A DNA stretch of 64,000 nt from Paractinoplanes brasiliensis (GTDB lineage: Bacteria > Actinomycetota > Actinomycetes > Mycobacteriales > Micromonosporaceae), in assembly GCF_004362215.1 (NCBI RefSeq), contig NZ_SNWR01000001.1, positions 1,674,001 through 1,738,000 on the forward strand, given 5' to 3'. The position numbers and the translations under genes were made by a program. Within the stretch, counting starts at the first letter, position 1. Every line of letters begins with the position of its first letter. Shown piece after piece: positions 17,783-26,526 of the stretch. The notes below the pieces were generated by a model. It was not told the DNA's origin and ran no database searches. It saw only the letters and a program-made list of their open reading frames with translations.

Positions 17783-19035
17783 CAGCGCGCGCCCCGGGCG
17801 AAGGCGCGGGCGGCGGCCATCCGTTCCACGGTGGACGGGTGTGAGGCGAACATGGCGTGCTCCCAGGCTGGCGGGTCGGGGTCGGACAGGTTGACCGTGC
17901 CGAGGCGGCGCTGCATCGCCTCGAACGTCGCCGGGTCGCCGGTGAGGACGAGGGCGTGCTCGTCGGCGCGGGCCTCGATGCGCCGCGACACGAAGGCCTG
18001 CGCGGGCCCGGCTGTCAGGCCAGCGAGCGTGGCCACGGCGAGGAGCAGGCCGATGGCGCGCGGTTCGGAGATGGTGTCGACGCCGGCCCGGGCGAGCAGC
18101 CACTGCCACGAGCCGAGCAGGAACAACGCGATCACCGCGGCCGCCGTGCCCAGGGCGCCCAGGATCGTGCCGGTCAGGACGTCGCCGTCCTTGGCATGGC
18201 CGAGCTCGTGGGCTGCCACCGAGACGACCTCGGCCGGCTCGGCCTCCTTGAGCATCGTGTCGTAGACGACGATGCGCCGGGTCGGGCCGAGACCGGAGAC
18301 GTAGGCGTTGACGGCTCGGGTGCGGCGCGACGCGTCGGCGACCAGAACATCCTTCACCGGCACGCCGTCACGGGCGGCCAGCTCGATCAGCTCCGTACGC
18401 AAGGGACCGTCGGCCATCGGCGTGAACTTGTTGAAGACCGGCTCGACCACCACCGGCAACACGAACGACAGCAGCACGACCAGCCCGGCCGCGCCCGCCG
18501 CCCCGATCGCCCACCACCAGCGCGGCGCGAAGTGGGTGACCGTGTAGAAGCCGGCCAGCGCCAGGCCGCCGATCACCGCGCCGACGGCGAACGACTTGAG
18601 CAGGTCGATCGTCCACGCGCCCCAGGACTGGGTGGAGATGCCGTAGCGGACGACGATCGTGTGCCGCCAGGCCGCGAGCGGCAACGTGACCACCTCGGTG
18701 ACCAGCACGACGGCGAACCCGCCGAGCACCGCCTGGGCCAGCCAGTGCCCGCCGAACGGCCGGCCGGCCTGGGTGACGAGCCAGGCGCCGAGCGGGGTGA
18801 GCCCGACGACCAGGGCGACGATCAAGGTCAACAGCATCGACGCGTACGAACCCGGGCGCAGCTCGGCGTGGAACGCGCGCCCGCGGGCCACCTGGTCGGC
18901 CGGGAGCTGTTCGAGCGCGGCGAGTTGGTCGGCACGCGGGGCGGGCGGCCGGTGCCACGGGATCATCTGCCACGCGACGACGGCGAGCACCGCGAGCAGA
19001 ACCACCAGCGTGCCCGCCGCCCAGACCCGATTCAT
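17782..19035 (-). CDS. M48-family metalloprotease (Ste24/HtpX-like)
   Basis: 417-residue integral membrane zinc protease. Five to seven hydrophobic segments occupy the N-terminal and central parts. The zinc motif HELGH (AAHELGHAKDGD) and the downstream third ligand region EARADEHAL are intact, and the terminal SHPSTVERMAA is typical of CAAX prenyl protease 1 relatives. RTRAVNAYVSG is the conserved strand before the active site. It may process or degrade membrane proteins. ATG 19035 has GGAGG eleven bases upstream. Confidence 0.88.
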   Translation of the reverse strand: MNRVWAAGTLVVLLAVLAVVAWQMIPWHRPPAPRADQLAALEQLPADQVARGRAFHAELRPGSYASMLLTLIVALVVGLTPLGAWLVTQAGRPFGGHWLAQAVLGGFAVVLVTEVVTLPLAAWRHTIVVRYGISTQSWGAWTIDLLKSFAVGAVIGGLALAGFYTVTHFAPRWWWAIGAAGAAGLVVLLSFVLPVVVEPVFNKFTPMADGPLRTELIELAARDGVPVKDVLVADASRRTRAVNAYVSGLGPTRRIVVYDTMLKEAEPAEVVSVAAHELGHAKDGDVLTGTILGALGTAAAVIALFLLGSWQWLLARAGVDTISEPRAIGLLLAVATLAGLTAGPAQAFVSRRIEARADEHALVLTGDPATFEAMQRRLGTVNLSDPDPPAWEHAMFASHPSTVERMAAARAFARGAR

Positions 19036-19086
19036 CACCCGCACGTCCTCCCGGCCACCGTGACCGCCCATCCTAGAGAGTCGCGA

Positions 19087-19311
19087 TCACGCCACGTGAC
19101 GACCTCGCCGATACATCGGGACGACCACCGGCGGCTCGGGCGTCTCGAGCAGCTCGACCTCGAAGCCGGCCAGCTCGAACACCTCGACCGCCCGCAGCTC
19201 GCCCGGAGTCAGGTCGCCGATGCCGTCGGGTGTGGTCAGCAACGCGCCGACGACACACTCGCGGCACTGCCGCACGCTCCGGTCGCAACGACCGCAGTCG
19301 ATGATCATCAC
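19087..19311 (-). CDS. small Cys-rich conserved protein
   Basis: 74-residue protein of unknown function. CGRCDRSVRQCRECVVGALL gives two CxxC motifs 6 residues apart near the N terminus, consistent with a small metal site. The rest is a short acidic helix-strand region. A strong GGGGAGGAGGA ribosome site precedes the GTG/ATG start pair at 19311/19308. It ends 51 bp before the M48 gene start on the same strand and is probably co-transcribed with it. Confidence 0.65.
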   Translation of the reverse strand: MMIIDCGRCDRSVRQCRECVVGALLTTPDGIGDLTPGELRAVEVFELAGFEVELLETPEPPVVVPMYRRGRHVA

Positions 19312-19426
19312 TCCTCCTCCCCGGGTGGCGGCGCGACGTCAACGGGGGAAGCAACCGTCGCGGACCGACCACCATCGGTGACCACAACGGTAGGGCGGGG
19401 GTATGACAAAAACCTGTTACCGCAGG

Positions 19427-20797
19427 TCAGGAGCGGGAGAGCCGACGTAGCAGAGAGTCCGCACCCATCGGGTAGGCCCCGTGCCGGCGTACACCGTCGG
19501 CGACCTCGCGGTCGGACGAGATGACCACGATCGGCCGGCCCGCCGGCTCGCCCCGCACCAGCTGCCGGATCAGCTCGTCGGCGGTGTCGCCCTTGCGCGA
19601 GAACAGCACCCGCACCCCGCGCGGCGCCGGCGGCAGGCCGTGCACCCGCTCGGCGCCGTCGAAGACCACGGTCACCTCGTCGCCGGTCTGGGCCGCGATG
19701 CCGCCGAGCCCGGTGATCAGGCGTTTGCGCTGCTGTTCGAGGGACATCTCGGCGAACCCGCGCTTGGTCACGTTGTAACCGTCGACGATCAGGTGGGCCC
19801 GGGGCAGGGCGAGCAGCTGATCGAGCCGGCCGGGGTCGTCCGTGTCCTGCGCGCGGGCCCGCGACCGCTCGGGCGAGCCGGGGCGGTCGGCCACGGCGTC
19901 GGCCACGAAGTCGGCCGGCATCTTGTCGGACGGGTTGAGCGCGAGCTCACGCCGCAGCCCGGAGGCGGCCTGGCCGATGGTCTCGATCAGCAGCCAGAGC
20001 CGGGCGTCGTCGGCGGCGCGAGCCTCCTTGGCGGCCGCCTTGCCGGTGGCCGCGAGCGCCTCGGCCTCGGCCAGCCTGGTCTTGAGGCGCCGGACCTCGG
20101 CATCGTGGTCGGCCGCGATCCGGGCCGCGCGCCCCTTCTCGGTGGCCAGCAGGTCGCTCGCGCGTTTCTGGGCGGCCTGGGCCTCGCGCAGCGCCTTGCC
20201 GTTGGCCCGCGCCTCCTCCCGCACCTGACCGAGTTCCTCACGGACCCGGGCCAGCTCGTCGCGGAGCTTGTCCGCCTCGACCTTGGCCACCGCGCGGTCG
20301 TGCTCGGCCCGCGCCGCCCGCTGCTCGGCGTCCCGCAGCTGGTTGGCGACCGCGGCGCTGTCGGCCTCGGCCTGCACGGCGTGGCCGGCTTCCTCGATCA
20401 GGTCGCGCCAGCCGTCGGGGCGGGCGAGGTAGGCCAGCGCGGCCACCTCGACCGGGTCGGCCGCGCCGGGCGCCACACCCGCGACGATCGCGCTGCCGAG
20501 GTCGCCGGCGTCCGTCACGACCCGGCCGCTGATCCGCTGGCGGAACAGCGGGTCGGCGGCGAGCTGGGCGGCGATCTCGCGTCCGCCGAGCCGGGCGCGG
20601 CGGTTGGGGGCGAAACGGGCGACCCGGCGCATCTGCACCGGCATCTCGTCGGCGGGCAGGCTGGGCAGGGCGGCGGCCGCGAGAACGGTCACCCGCTGAC
20701 GGACCGGCTCGGGCAACACCGGTTCCGGGGCGAACTCCGCATCCTGGACAGCCGCCTCCTCCTCGGGGCGGTCGCCGGACGTCGGGAGCTCTGACAT
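19427..20797 (-). CDS. NYN-domain (YacP-like) RNA-binding/nuclease protein
   Basis: 456-residue protein in three parts. An N-terminal helical domain (about 30-150) includes a MPVQMRRVARFAPNRRARLG segment. A long charged coiled coil (about 150-270) is rich in Ala, Glu and Arg. The C-terminal NYN/PIN-like domain (about 300-456) has LIVDGYNVTKRG, VVFDGAE, VLFSRKGDTADELI and VVISSDREVADGV, giving the conserved Asp residues of the YacP ribonuclease group. The coiled coil suggests oligomerisation or binding to ribosome-associated RNA; the target is unknown. It is divergent from the DEDDh gene. Confidence 0.82.
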   Translation of the reverse strand: MSELPTSGDRPEEEAAVQDAEFAPEPVLPEPVRQRVTVLAAAALPSLPADEMPVQMRRVARFAPNRRARLGGREIAAQLAADPLFRQRISGRVVTDAGDLGSAIVAGVAPGAADPVEVAALAYLARPDGWRDLIEEAGHAVQAEADSAAVANQLRDAEQRAARAEHDRAVAKVEADKLRDELARVREELGQVREEARANGKALREAQAAQKRASDLLATEKGRAARIAADHDAEVRRLKTRLAEAEALAATGKAAAKEARAADDARLWLLIETIGQAASGLRRELALNPSDKMPADFVADAVADRPGSPERSRARAQDTDDPGRLDQLLALPRAHLIVDGYNVTKRGFAEMSLEQQRKRLITGLGGIAAQTGDEVTVVFDGAERVHGLPPAPRGVRVLFSRKGDTADELIRQLVRGEPAGRPIVVISSDREVADGVRRHGAYPMGADSLLRRLSRS

Positions 20798-20873
20798 CTA
20801 CCCATTCTCCCACCGCCGACTGCGGAAAAGCTTGTCGAAGCAAGTGATCTTTTCAAGAGGACCCCAGGGATTA

Positions 20874-22703
20874 ATGTCGTACCCCCTCTCTAGTGTCCCC
20901 GCCGTGGCACAACCGGCTTATGTCCAGGGCACCCTGGACACCCTTCTCAGCGCCGACGGCTCGGTCGAGCCGGCGGCGCTTTCCCTGGCCGACACCACTT
21001 TCGTGGTGCTCGATCTCGAGACGACCGGCGGCGCGGCCGACGGCGCGGGCATCACCGAGATCGGCGCGGTCAAGGTGCGCGGCGGGGTCGAGCTGGGCGT
21101 CTTCGCGACCCTGGTCAACCCGGGCGAGCGGCTTCCGCCGTTCATCACCGTGCTGACCGGCATCACCGAGGCGATGCTGGCCCCGGCCCCGCCGATCGAG
21201 TCGGTGCTGCCCAGCCTGCTCGAGTTCCTGCGCGGCGCGGTGCTGGTGGCCCACAACGCGCCGTACGACGTGGGTTTCCTCAAGGCCGCCTGCGCCCGCC
21301 ACGGCTATCCCTGGCCCAGCCCGCGGGTGCTCGACACGGCCGCCGTCGCCCGGCGCGCCCTGACCCGCGACGAGGTGCCCAACCGCAAGCTCGGCACGCT
21401 GGCCCAGTTCTTCCACGCCGCCGTGCAGCCCACCCACCGCGCGCTCGACGACGCCCGGGCCACCGTCGACGTGCTGCACGGCCTGATCGAGCGGCTGGGC
21501 AGCTTCCGCGTGCACACCCTGGGCGACGCGATCGAGTTCGCCAAGGCGGTCACGCCCACCCAGCGCCGCCAGCGGCATCTCGCCGACGGCCTGCCCCACG
21601 TGCCCGGGGTCTACGTGTTCCGCGCCGCCGACGGCCGAGCCCTCTACGTCGGCACGTCCAAAGACATCGCCACCCGCGTACGCAGCTATTTCACCGCCAG
21701 TGAGAAACGGGCGCGCATCTCCGAGATGCTGGGCGCGGCCACCCGGGTCGAGGCCGTCGAGTGCGCCCACTCGCTCGAGGCCGAGGTGCGGGAACTGCGG
21801 CTGATCGCGGCGCACTCCCCGCCGTACAACCGCCGCTCGAAATATCCCGAGCGCGTGGTCTGGCTCAAGCTCACCACCGAGGCCTACCCGCGGTTGTCAG
21901 TGGTCCGCTCGCTGGCCGACGACGGCGCGGCCTATCTGGGGCCGTTCTCGTCGCGCCGCACGGCCGAGCTGGCCGCCGCCGGGGTCTACGACGCCGTCCC
22001 CCTGCGTCAGTGCGGCCACAAGCTCTCGGTGCGCACCCCGACACCCGCGTGCGCCCTGGCCGAGCTGGGCCGCTGCCCCGCCCCGTGCGAACACAAGATC
22101 ACCCCGGAGGAGTACGCGGCCACGGCGGCGCTGCCGTTCCGCAGTGCCATCCACGGTGACCCGTCCCAGGTGGTCGACGCCCTGATGGATCGCATCGAGG
22201 CACTGTCCGGCAAGCGCCGCTACGAGGAGGCGGCCGTCCTGCGCTCGCGGCTCATCGCTCTGCTGCGGGCCACCGTACGGATGCAGCGGTTGTCCGCTTT
22301 GACCCGGCTGGCCGAGATTGTCGCCGCCCGCCGGAACACTATCGGCGGCTGGGAGATCTCGGTCGTGCGGCACGGCCGGCTGGCCGCGGCGGCCACCTCC
22401 CCGCCGCGGGAACATCCTCGCCCGACCCTCGACGCGGTCCGCCTGACGGCCGAGACGGTCCAACCCGGACCAGGACCGGTTCCGGCCGCCTCCGCCGAGG
22501 AGACCGAGCGGATCCTGGCGTGGCTCGAACGGCCCGACACCCGGCTGGTGGAAACTTCCGGCGACTGGGTGTCACCGGTTCGTGGCGCGGCGCGGTTCAC
22601 CGCCCTGCTCAACCGGGCAGAAGCCGCAGCATCGGGCAAAGACTCGGCCGTTCGCTCATCCGTAACTGACCGTTCGGATGACGCTCGCTCGCTTAGGCTG
22701 TAA
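20874..22703 (+). CDS. DEDDh exonuclease fused to UvrC-like GIY-YIG endonuclease
   Basis: 609-residue two-enzyme fusion. Residues about 40-215 are a DEDDh 3'-5' exonuclease like the DNA polymerase III epsilon subunit: FVVLDLETTG, VAHNAPYDVGFL and HRALDDARATV carry the four acids and the His. Residues about 240-320 are a GIY-YIG domain (GVYVFRAADGRALYVGTSKD) of the UvrC/Cho type, followed by a Cys segment (CALAELGRCPAPCEH) and a UVR-like helical hairpin. M. tuberculosis Rv2191 has the same architecture. A DNA-repair role is likely, yet no SOS box is visible. ATG 20874 is chosen; an internal GTG near 20903 is possible. Confidence 0.88.
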   Translation: MSYPLSSVPAVAQPAYVQGTLDTLLSADGSVEPAALSLADTTFVVLDLETTGGAADGAGITEIGAVKVRGGVELGVFATLVNPGERLPPFITVLTGITEAMLAPAPPIESVLPSLLEFLRGAVLVAHNAPYDVGFLKAACARHGYPWPSPRVLDTAAVARRALTRDEVPNRKLGTLAQFFHAAVQPTHRALDDARATVDVLHGLIERLGSFRVHTLGDAIEFAKAVTPTQRRQRHLADGLPHVPGVYVFRAADGRALYVGTSKDIATRVRSYFTASEKRARISEMLGAATRVEAVECAHSLEAEVRELRLIAAHSPPYNRRSKYPERVVWLKLTTEAYPRLSVVRSLADDGAAYLGPFSSRRTAELAAAGVYDAVPLRQCGHKLSVRTPTPACALAELGRCPAPCEHKITPEEYAATAALPFRSAIHGDPSQVVDALMDRIEALSGKRRYEEAAVLRSRLIALLRATVRMQRLSALTRLAEIVAARRNTIGGWEISVVRHGRLAAAATSPPREHPRPTLDAVRLTAETVQPGPGPVPAASAEETERILAWLERPDTRLVETSGDWVSPVRGAARFTALLNRAEAAASGKDSAVRSSVTDRSDDARSLRL

Positions 22704-22812
22704 GGCAAGTGAATTCTCCGGCCTGGTTCGCGGGGCTTCACGACGATTTGGCCCTCGGTTCCCGCGCTCCCCCGCGCGTGAGTTGGCGGCCCTTGTGGTG
22801 AGGGGGTGTCCA

Positions 22813-24603
22813 GTGGACGTCGACGCCGGCCACGGCGCCGCCCTTGGACGTGCCCTGCCAACTCCCCAGCGCGACATGTCGATCACCCGGCGACTGCGCT
22901 CGTTCCTCAGCTTCAATGGCGACGACGACGATCCCGTCACCGTCCTCACCCGCACTCACCGGGCCGTGCATCCGTCGGCCGACGCGGGCGTGCTGCGGCG
23001 CAGCTATGCGATCGCGGAAAACATGCACCGCGGCCAGATGCGCAAGTCCGGCGATCCCTACATCACCCATCCTCTCGCTGTCGCCCAGATCTGCGCCGAG
23101 CTCGGGATGGACACGACCACCCTGGTCGCCGCCCTGCTGCACGACACGGTGGAGGACACGAGCTACACGCTCGAGGCGCTGCACGGCGACTTCGGTCCCG
23201 AGGTGACCCACCTGGTCGACGGCGTGACCAAGTTCGACAAGGCGTTCTACGGCAAGGCGGCCGAGGCCGAGACGATCCGCAAGATGATCGTCGCGGCCGG
23301 CAAGGACGTCCGCGTCCTGGTGATCAAGCTGGCCGACCGGCTGCACAACATGCGCACCCTCGACGCCCGCTCCGCCGCCTCCCGCGCCCGCATCGCCACG
23401 GCCACACTCGACGTGCTCGTCCCGCTCTGCGACCGGCTCGGCATCCAGGCGCTCAAGCGTGACCTCGACGACGTGGTGCTCTATCACCTCGAGCCGGAGT
23501 CGTACGCGCGGATCGACGAGCACGTGCGCAACCGTCCCGGCTGGTCGGAATACCTCGACGACGTCAGCGGCAAGGCGCGGACAGCCCTGCGCCGCCAGCG
23601 GGTGACGGCCGAGGTCACCCCGCGGCCACGGCACTACTACTCGATCTGGAAGGACACCGTGGCCGGCGGGCACACCGTCCCCTTCGACCTGCCCCGCATC
23701 GCGGTGGTGGTCGACGGCCCCGAGACCGACTGTTACGCCGCGCTCGGCGCGATCCACGGCCAGTGGCGCCCGGTGGCCGGCCGCTTCAAGGACTTCATCG
23801 CCTCCCCCAAGAACAACCTCTACCGGTCGCTGCACACCACGGTCACCGGCCCCGACGGGCGCCTGGTCGAGGTGCTGATCCGCACCCGCGCGATGCACCG
23901 CTACTCGGAGTACGGCGTCGCCACGACGTATCGCTATCCGAAGTACGCGGAGACCGCCGAGGCCCTGGGCGCCGACCAGCTGACCTGGCTCAAGCGGGTG
24001 CTCGACTGGCAGCAGGACACCACCGACGCCGCCCAGTTCCTCGCCTCGCTGCGCTGCGATCTGGCCGAGGCCCAGATCACCGTCTTCGCCCACGGGCACG
24101 CGTTCGAGCTGCCCAGCGGCTCCACCCCGGTCGACCTGGCGTACGAGCTGGGCCCGCAGACGGGCGACCAGTGCCTCGCGGCCACCATCAACGGCCGGCT
24201 CGCGCCGCTCAGCTCCCAGCTGCGCGACGGCGACGTGGTCGAGATCTTCTCCGAGACCGATCATCATGTGGAGGTGGAGCCGAACGCTCCTCGCGGCCCG
24301 CGCCGCGAGTGGCTCGGCTTCGTGAAATCGAGCCAGGCCCAGCTGCAGATCAACCGGTACTTCGACGAGAAGAACGAGCCGGGCATCAGCATCGCCGACA
24401 AGGTGCGCCTGGGCCGCGCCACGATCGGCCTGACCCTGCGCAAGCACGACCGCGGCCTGGCCAGCGAGGTGCCGCTGCGCCGCCTGGCCGAGGAACTGGG
24501 CTATCCCGACCTCGAGACGATGCTGGTCGCGGTCTGCGAACGCACCCTCGAGCCCGACACGGTCGTCGAGCAGCTGATCGCCCTGGTCGACCACCCCGAC
24601 TGA
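22813..24603 (+). CDS. RelA/SpoT homologue with intact HD and altered synthetase motifs
   Basis: 596-residue RSH protein of (p)ppGpp metabolism. The HD hydrolase domain is intact: YITHPLAVAQI, LLHDTVEDTSYT (about residue 109) and VIKLADRLHNMRTL. The synthetase region (about 270-370) keeps RFKDFIASPK but has NNLYRSLHTTV instead of NGYQSLHTTV and EVLIRT instead of EVQIRT. A TGS domain follows (about 424-485). No C-terminal ACT domain is present, and the length is well under that of full RelA (about 750). It is therefore probably hydrolase-biased, like RshA of Streptomyces. GTG 22813 has AGGGGG six bases upstream; ATG 22876 (MSITRRLRS) is the alternative. Confidence 0.85.
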   Translation: MDVDAGHGAALGRALPTPQRDMSITRRLRSFLSFNGDDDDPVTVLTRTHRAVHPSADAGVLRRSYAIAENMHRGQMRKSGDPYITHPLAVAQICAELGMDTTTLVAALLHDTVEDTSYTLEALHGDFGPEVTHLVDGVTKFDKAFYGKAAEAETIRKMIVAAGKDVRVLVIKLADRLHNMRTLDARSAASRARIATATLDVLVPLCDRLGIQALKRDLDDVVLYHLEPESYARIDEHVRNRPGWSEYLDDVSGKARTALRRQRVTAEVTPRPRHYYSIWKDTVAGGHTVPFDLPRIAVVVDGPETDCYAALGAIHGQWRPVAGRFKDFIASPKNNLYRSLHTTVTGPDGRLVEVLIRTRAMHRYSEYGVATTYRYPKYAETAEALGADQLTWLKRVLDWQQDTTDAAQFLASLRCDLAEAQITVFAHGHAFELPSGSTPVDLAYELGPQTGDQCLAATINGRLAPLSSQLRDGDVVEIFSETDHHVEVEPNAPRGPRREWLGFVKSSQAQLQINRYFDEKNEPGISIADKVRLGRATIGLTLRKHDRGLASEVPLRRLAEELGYPDLETMLVAVCERTLEPDTVVEQLIALVDHPD

Positions 24604-24633
24604 GCCCGTTCCGGGGCGCTTCCGGTGCACCGA

Positions 24634-24639
24634 TAGCCT
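24634..24639 (+). promoter_or_regulatory. -10 box TAGCCT for leaderless NUDIX gene
   Basis: TAGCCT ends 7 nt before GTG 24647; this favours 24647 over the in-frame GTG at 24641. Confidence 0.5.
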
Positions 24640-24646
24640 TGTGTTC

Positions 24647-25144
24647 GTGAGTATTCCTCGGCGCGTGCGGGCGTACGCCTATCAGACGTTCTATCGCATG
24701 CCGAGCCCTGTACGCCGTGCGGTCGCCCGCCTGGTCGCCCCGAAGTACCTGGTCGGCGCGGTCGCGGTGATCCGTGACGCTGACACGCCGGAGCCGTCGC
24801 GGCTGCTGTTGCTGCGCCAGCCGACCAAGCACGGCTGGAGCCTGCCGGCCGGCCTGCTCAAGAAGCACGAGCCGCCGGCTGTCGGCGCCGCCCGCGAGCT
24901 GTTCGAAGAGACCGGCGTCCGCCTCGACCCGTCCGAGCTCACCCCCGGCAACCCGAACGCGATCATCCACCCGGTCGGCGTGGTCGACACCGTCTGGTTC
25001 GGCTCTGTTCCCGCGTCCACCACCGAGCTTCGCGTCGACGGCGGCGAGATCCTCGAGGCCGGCTGGTTCCCGGTCGACGATCTGCCCCGGCTCACCCGCA
25101 ACACCGCCCAGCTGCTGGCCCGCTACGACATCGGCCGCTCGTGA
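24647..25144 (+). CDS. NUDIX hydrolase
   Basis: 165-residue NUDIX hydrolase expected to cleave a nucleoside diphosphate linked to another moiety. The box runs from GLLKKHEPPAVGAAREL to FEETGVRL and contains all the expected Gly, Arg and Glu residues. An N-terminal extension of about 35 residues (RVRAYAYQTFYRMPSPVRRAV) precedes the fold. The substrate is unknown. Its stop codon overlaps the next start by GTGA, so it is coupled to the nucleotidyltransferase; together they could form or clear a nucleotide-sugar. Confidence 0.88.
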   Translation: MSIPRRVRAYAYQTFYRMPSPVRRAVARLVAPKYLVGAVAVIRDADTPEPSRLLLLRQPTKHGWSLPAGLLKKHEPPAVGAARELFEETGVRLDPSELTPGNPNAIIHPVGVVDTVWFGSVPASTTELRVDGGEILEAGWFPVDDLPRLTRNTAQLLARYDIGRS

Positions 25145-25974
25145 TCGAGGTCTGCGGGGTCGTCCTCGCTGCCGGTGAGGGCCAACGGCTGCGTCCGCTC
25201 ACCGAGACGCTGCCCAAGGCGCTGTGCCCCGTCGGCAACGTGGCCCTGCTCGACCGCGCGCTGGCCCGGCTGAACGCACTCGGCCTGACCGGCCCCGAGT
25301 CGGTGGCGGTCAACGCGGCCTACCTCGCCGAGCAGGTCGTACGGCATGTCGGCGACCGCGCCCATCTTTCGGTCGAGCCCGACGGCCCGGTGGGCACCTC
25401 GGGGGGCGTGGGCCGGCTCAAGGGGTGGGCCGACGGCCGCGGCGCTCTGGTCGGCAACGCCGACGCCTATCTGGCCGATCCGGCCCGTGACCCCGGCAAG
25501 GACATCGCGGCCCTGCTCGACGGCTGGTCGGGCGACACGGTGCGGATGCTCACCAAGCCCAACCTGCCCGGCGCGACCGGCGGCTTCAGCGGCCGCCGCT
25601 TCACCGGGTTCTCGCTGCTGCCCTGGCGCTACGTCCGCGCCCTTTCCACCGGCCACGGCAATCTCGTACGCACGGTGTGGCGCCCCGCCGAGGCCGAGGG
25701 CGCGCTGGAGCTCGTCAACTACGACGGCCTCTACATCGACACCGGCACCCCGGCCGACTACCTGAGAGCCAACCTGCACGCCGCGGGCGGCGCCAACCTG
25801 ATCGACCCCGCCGCCATGATCACCGGGACCGTCACCGGCTCCGTGGTCGGCGCCGGAGCCCGGGTCCACGGCACGATCACCCGCTGCGTCGTCTGGCCGG
25901 GCGCCGAGGTAGCCGCCGGCGAGAGCCTTGCCGACTGCATCCGCGCCCCGGGCGATGTCACCGTCCAGGTCTGA
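25141..25974 (+). CDS. sugar-phosphate nucleotidyltransferase-like protein
   Basis: 277-residue NTP-transferase of the mannose-1-phosphate guanylyltransferase/glucose-1-phosphate thymidylyltransferase group. GVVLAAGEGQRLRPLTETLPKALCPVGN is the nucleotide-binding signature. GTSGGVG and VGNADAYLAD follow, where the latter matches the metal-binding GD/ND strand. A short C-terminal left-handed-helix-like tail (ANLIDPAAMITGTVTGSVVG) is present. It presumably makes an NDP-sugar from a sugar-1-phosphate. The stop codon lies inside the first units of a 15-bp tandem repeat. Confidence 0.82.
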   Translation: MIEVCGVVLAAGEGQRLRPLTETLPKALCPVGNVALLDRALARLNALGLTGPESVAVNAAYLAEQVVRHVGDRAHLSVEPDGPVGTSGGVGRLKGWADGRGALVGNADAYLADPARDPGKDIAALLDGWSGDTVRMLTKPNLPGATGGFSGRRFTGFSLLPWRYVRALSTGHGNLVRTVWRPAEAEGALELVNYDGLYIDTGTPADYLRANLHAAGGANLIDPAAMITGTVTGSVVGAGARVHGTITRCVVWPGAEVAAGESLADCIRAPGDVTVQV

Positions 25975-26118
25975 GCCGTCCAGGTCTGAGCCCAGCCAGG
26001 ACTGATCCCGTCCAGGTCTCAGCCCAGCCAGGACTAAGCCGTCCAGGTCTGAGCCGTCCCGATCTCAGCCCAGCCAGGACTGAGCCGTACGGGTCCCGGC
26101 GTCGCCCGGTCCGAGCCG
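25961..26118. repeat. degenerate 15-16 bp tandem repeat across the gene's stop codon
   Basis: About nine to ten units alternate between CCGTCCAGGTCTGAG and CCCAGCCAGGACTGAG with mismatches. The first unit includes the last codons and TGA of the nucleotidyltransferase gene, so the array seems to have grown from the gene's 3' end by slippage. It fills the gap to the convergent RAM-domain gene. No ORF or perfect hairpin explains it. Confidence 0.75.
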
Positions 26119-26133
26119 TCCCCGGCCTGAACT

Positions 26134-26421
26134 TCAGTCGGCGTCGGGCAGGCCGATCGCGAACGCGTCCTCCAGGTCGTGCTTGGAGTAGGCGCGGAAC
26201 GCGATGTGCGACTCGGTGTTCAGCACGCCCGGCGTCTTGGAAATCTTGCCCGCGATGACCTCGGCGATGTCGTCGAACTTGGCGACCCGCACGATCGCGA
26301 TGAGGTCGACGTTGCCGGCCACCGAATAGACCTCGCTGACGCCGTCGAGCGCGGCCAGGGCCTCGGCGACCTCGGGGATCGAGTCGGTGGCGCAGTCGAT
26401 GTGCACGATCGCGGTGTTCAC
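26134..26421 (-). CDS. stand-alone Lrp/AsnC ligand-binding (RAM) domain protein
   Basis: 95-residue protein made of the regulation-of-amino-acid-metabolism (RAM) domain only: AIVHIDCATDSIPEVAEALAA, GVSEVYSVAGNVDLIAIVR, and a C-terminal strand SHIAFRAYSKHD. There is no helix-turn-helix. Family members assemble as dimers or octamers with an amino-acid site at the interface, so this one may modulate a full-length Lrp protein or act as a small-molecule sensor. Such proteins are found near qcr/trpD in other actinobacteria. The ATG at 26421 reads MNTAIVHID. Confidence 0.82.
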   Translation of the reverse strand: MNTAIVHIDCATDSIPEVAEALAALDGVSEVYSVAGNVDLIAIVRVAKFDDIAEVIAGKISKTPGVLNTESHIAFRAYSKHDLEDAFAIGLPDAD

Positions 26422-26482
26422 CTGAGGGCTCCTCGGCGGTGCAGGACGGGATGGTCGCGACCATGCTATCCGGCATACGGGA

Positions 26483-26506
26483 AAGGGCCCGCCGAAGCGG
26501 GCCCTT
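26483..26506 (-). terminator. hairpin after qcrB
   Basis: AAGGGCCCGC and GCGGGCCCTT form a perfect 10-bp stem with a 4-nt loop, 21 bp beyond the qcrB stop; on the minus strand it ends in TTTCCC. It separates the qcr operon from the RAM-domain gene. Confidence 0.75.
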
Positions 26507-26526
26507 CCGGTGTCGTTCCTGATGCC

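Noticed and set aside
22738..24630. 630-codon minus-strand frame opposite the RSH gene
   Set aside because: It lacks any domain and is explained by high-GC antisense frames; the plus strand encodes complete HD and TGS domains.
26134..26421. truncated pseudogene of a full Lrp regulator
   Set aside because: Stand-alone RAM domains of this length are a known family and the reading frame is clean with a sensible start.
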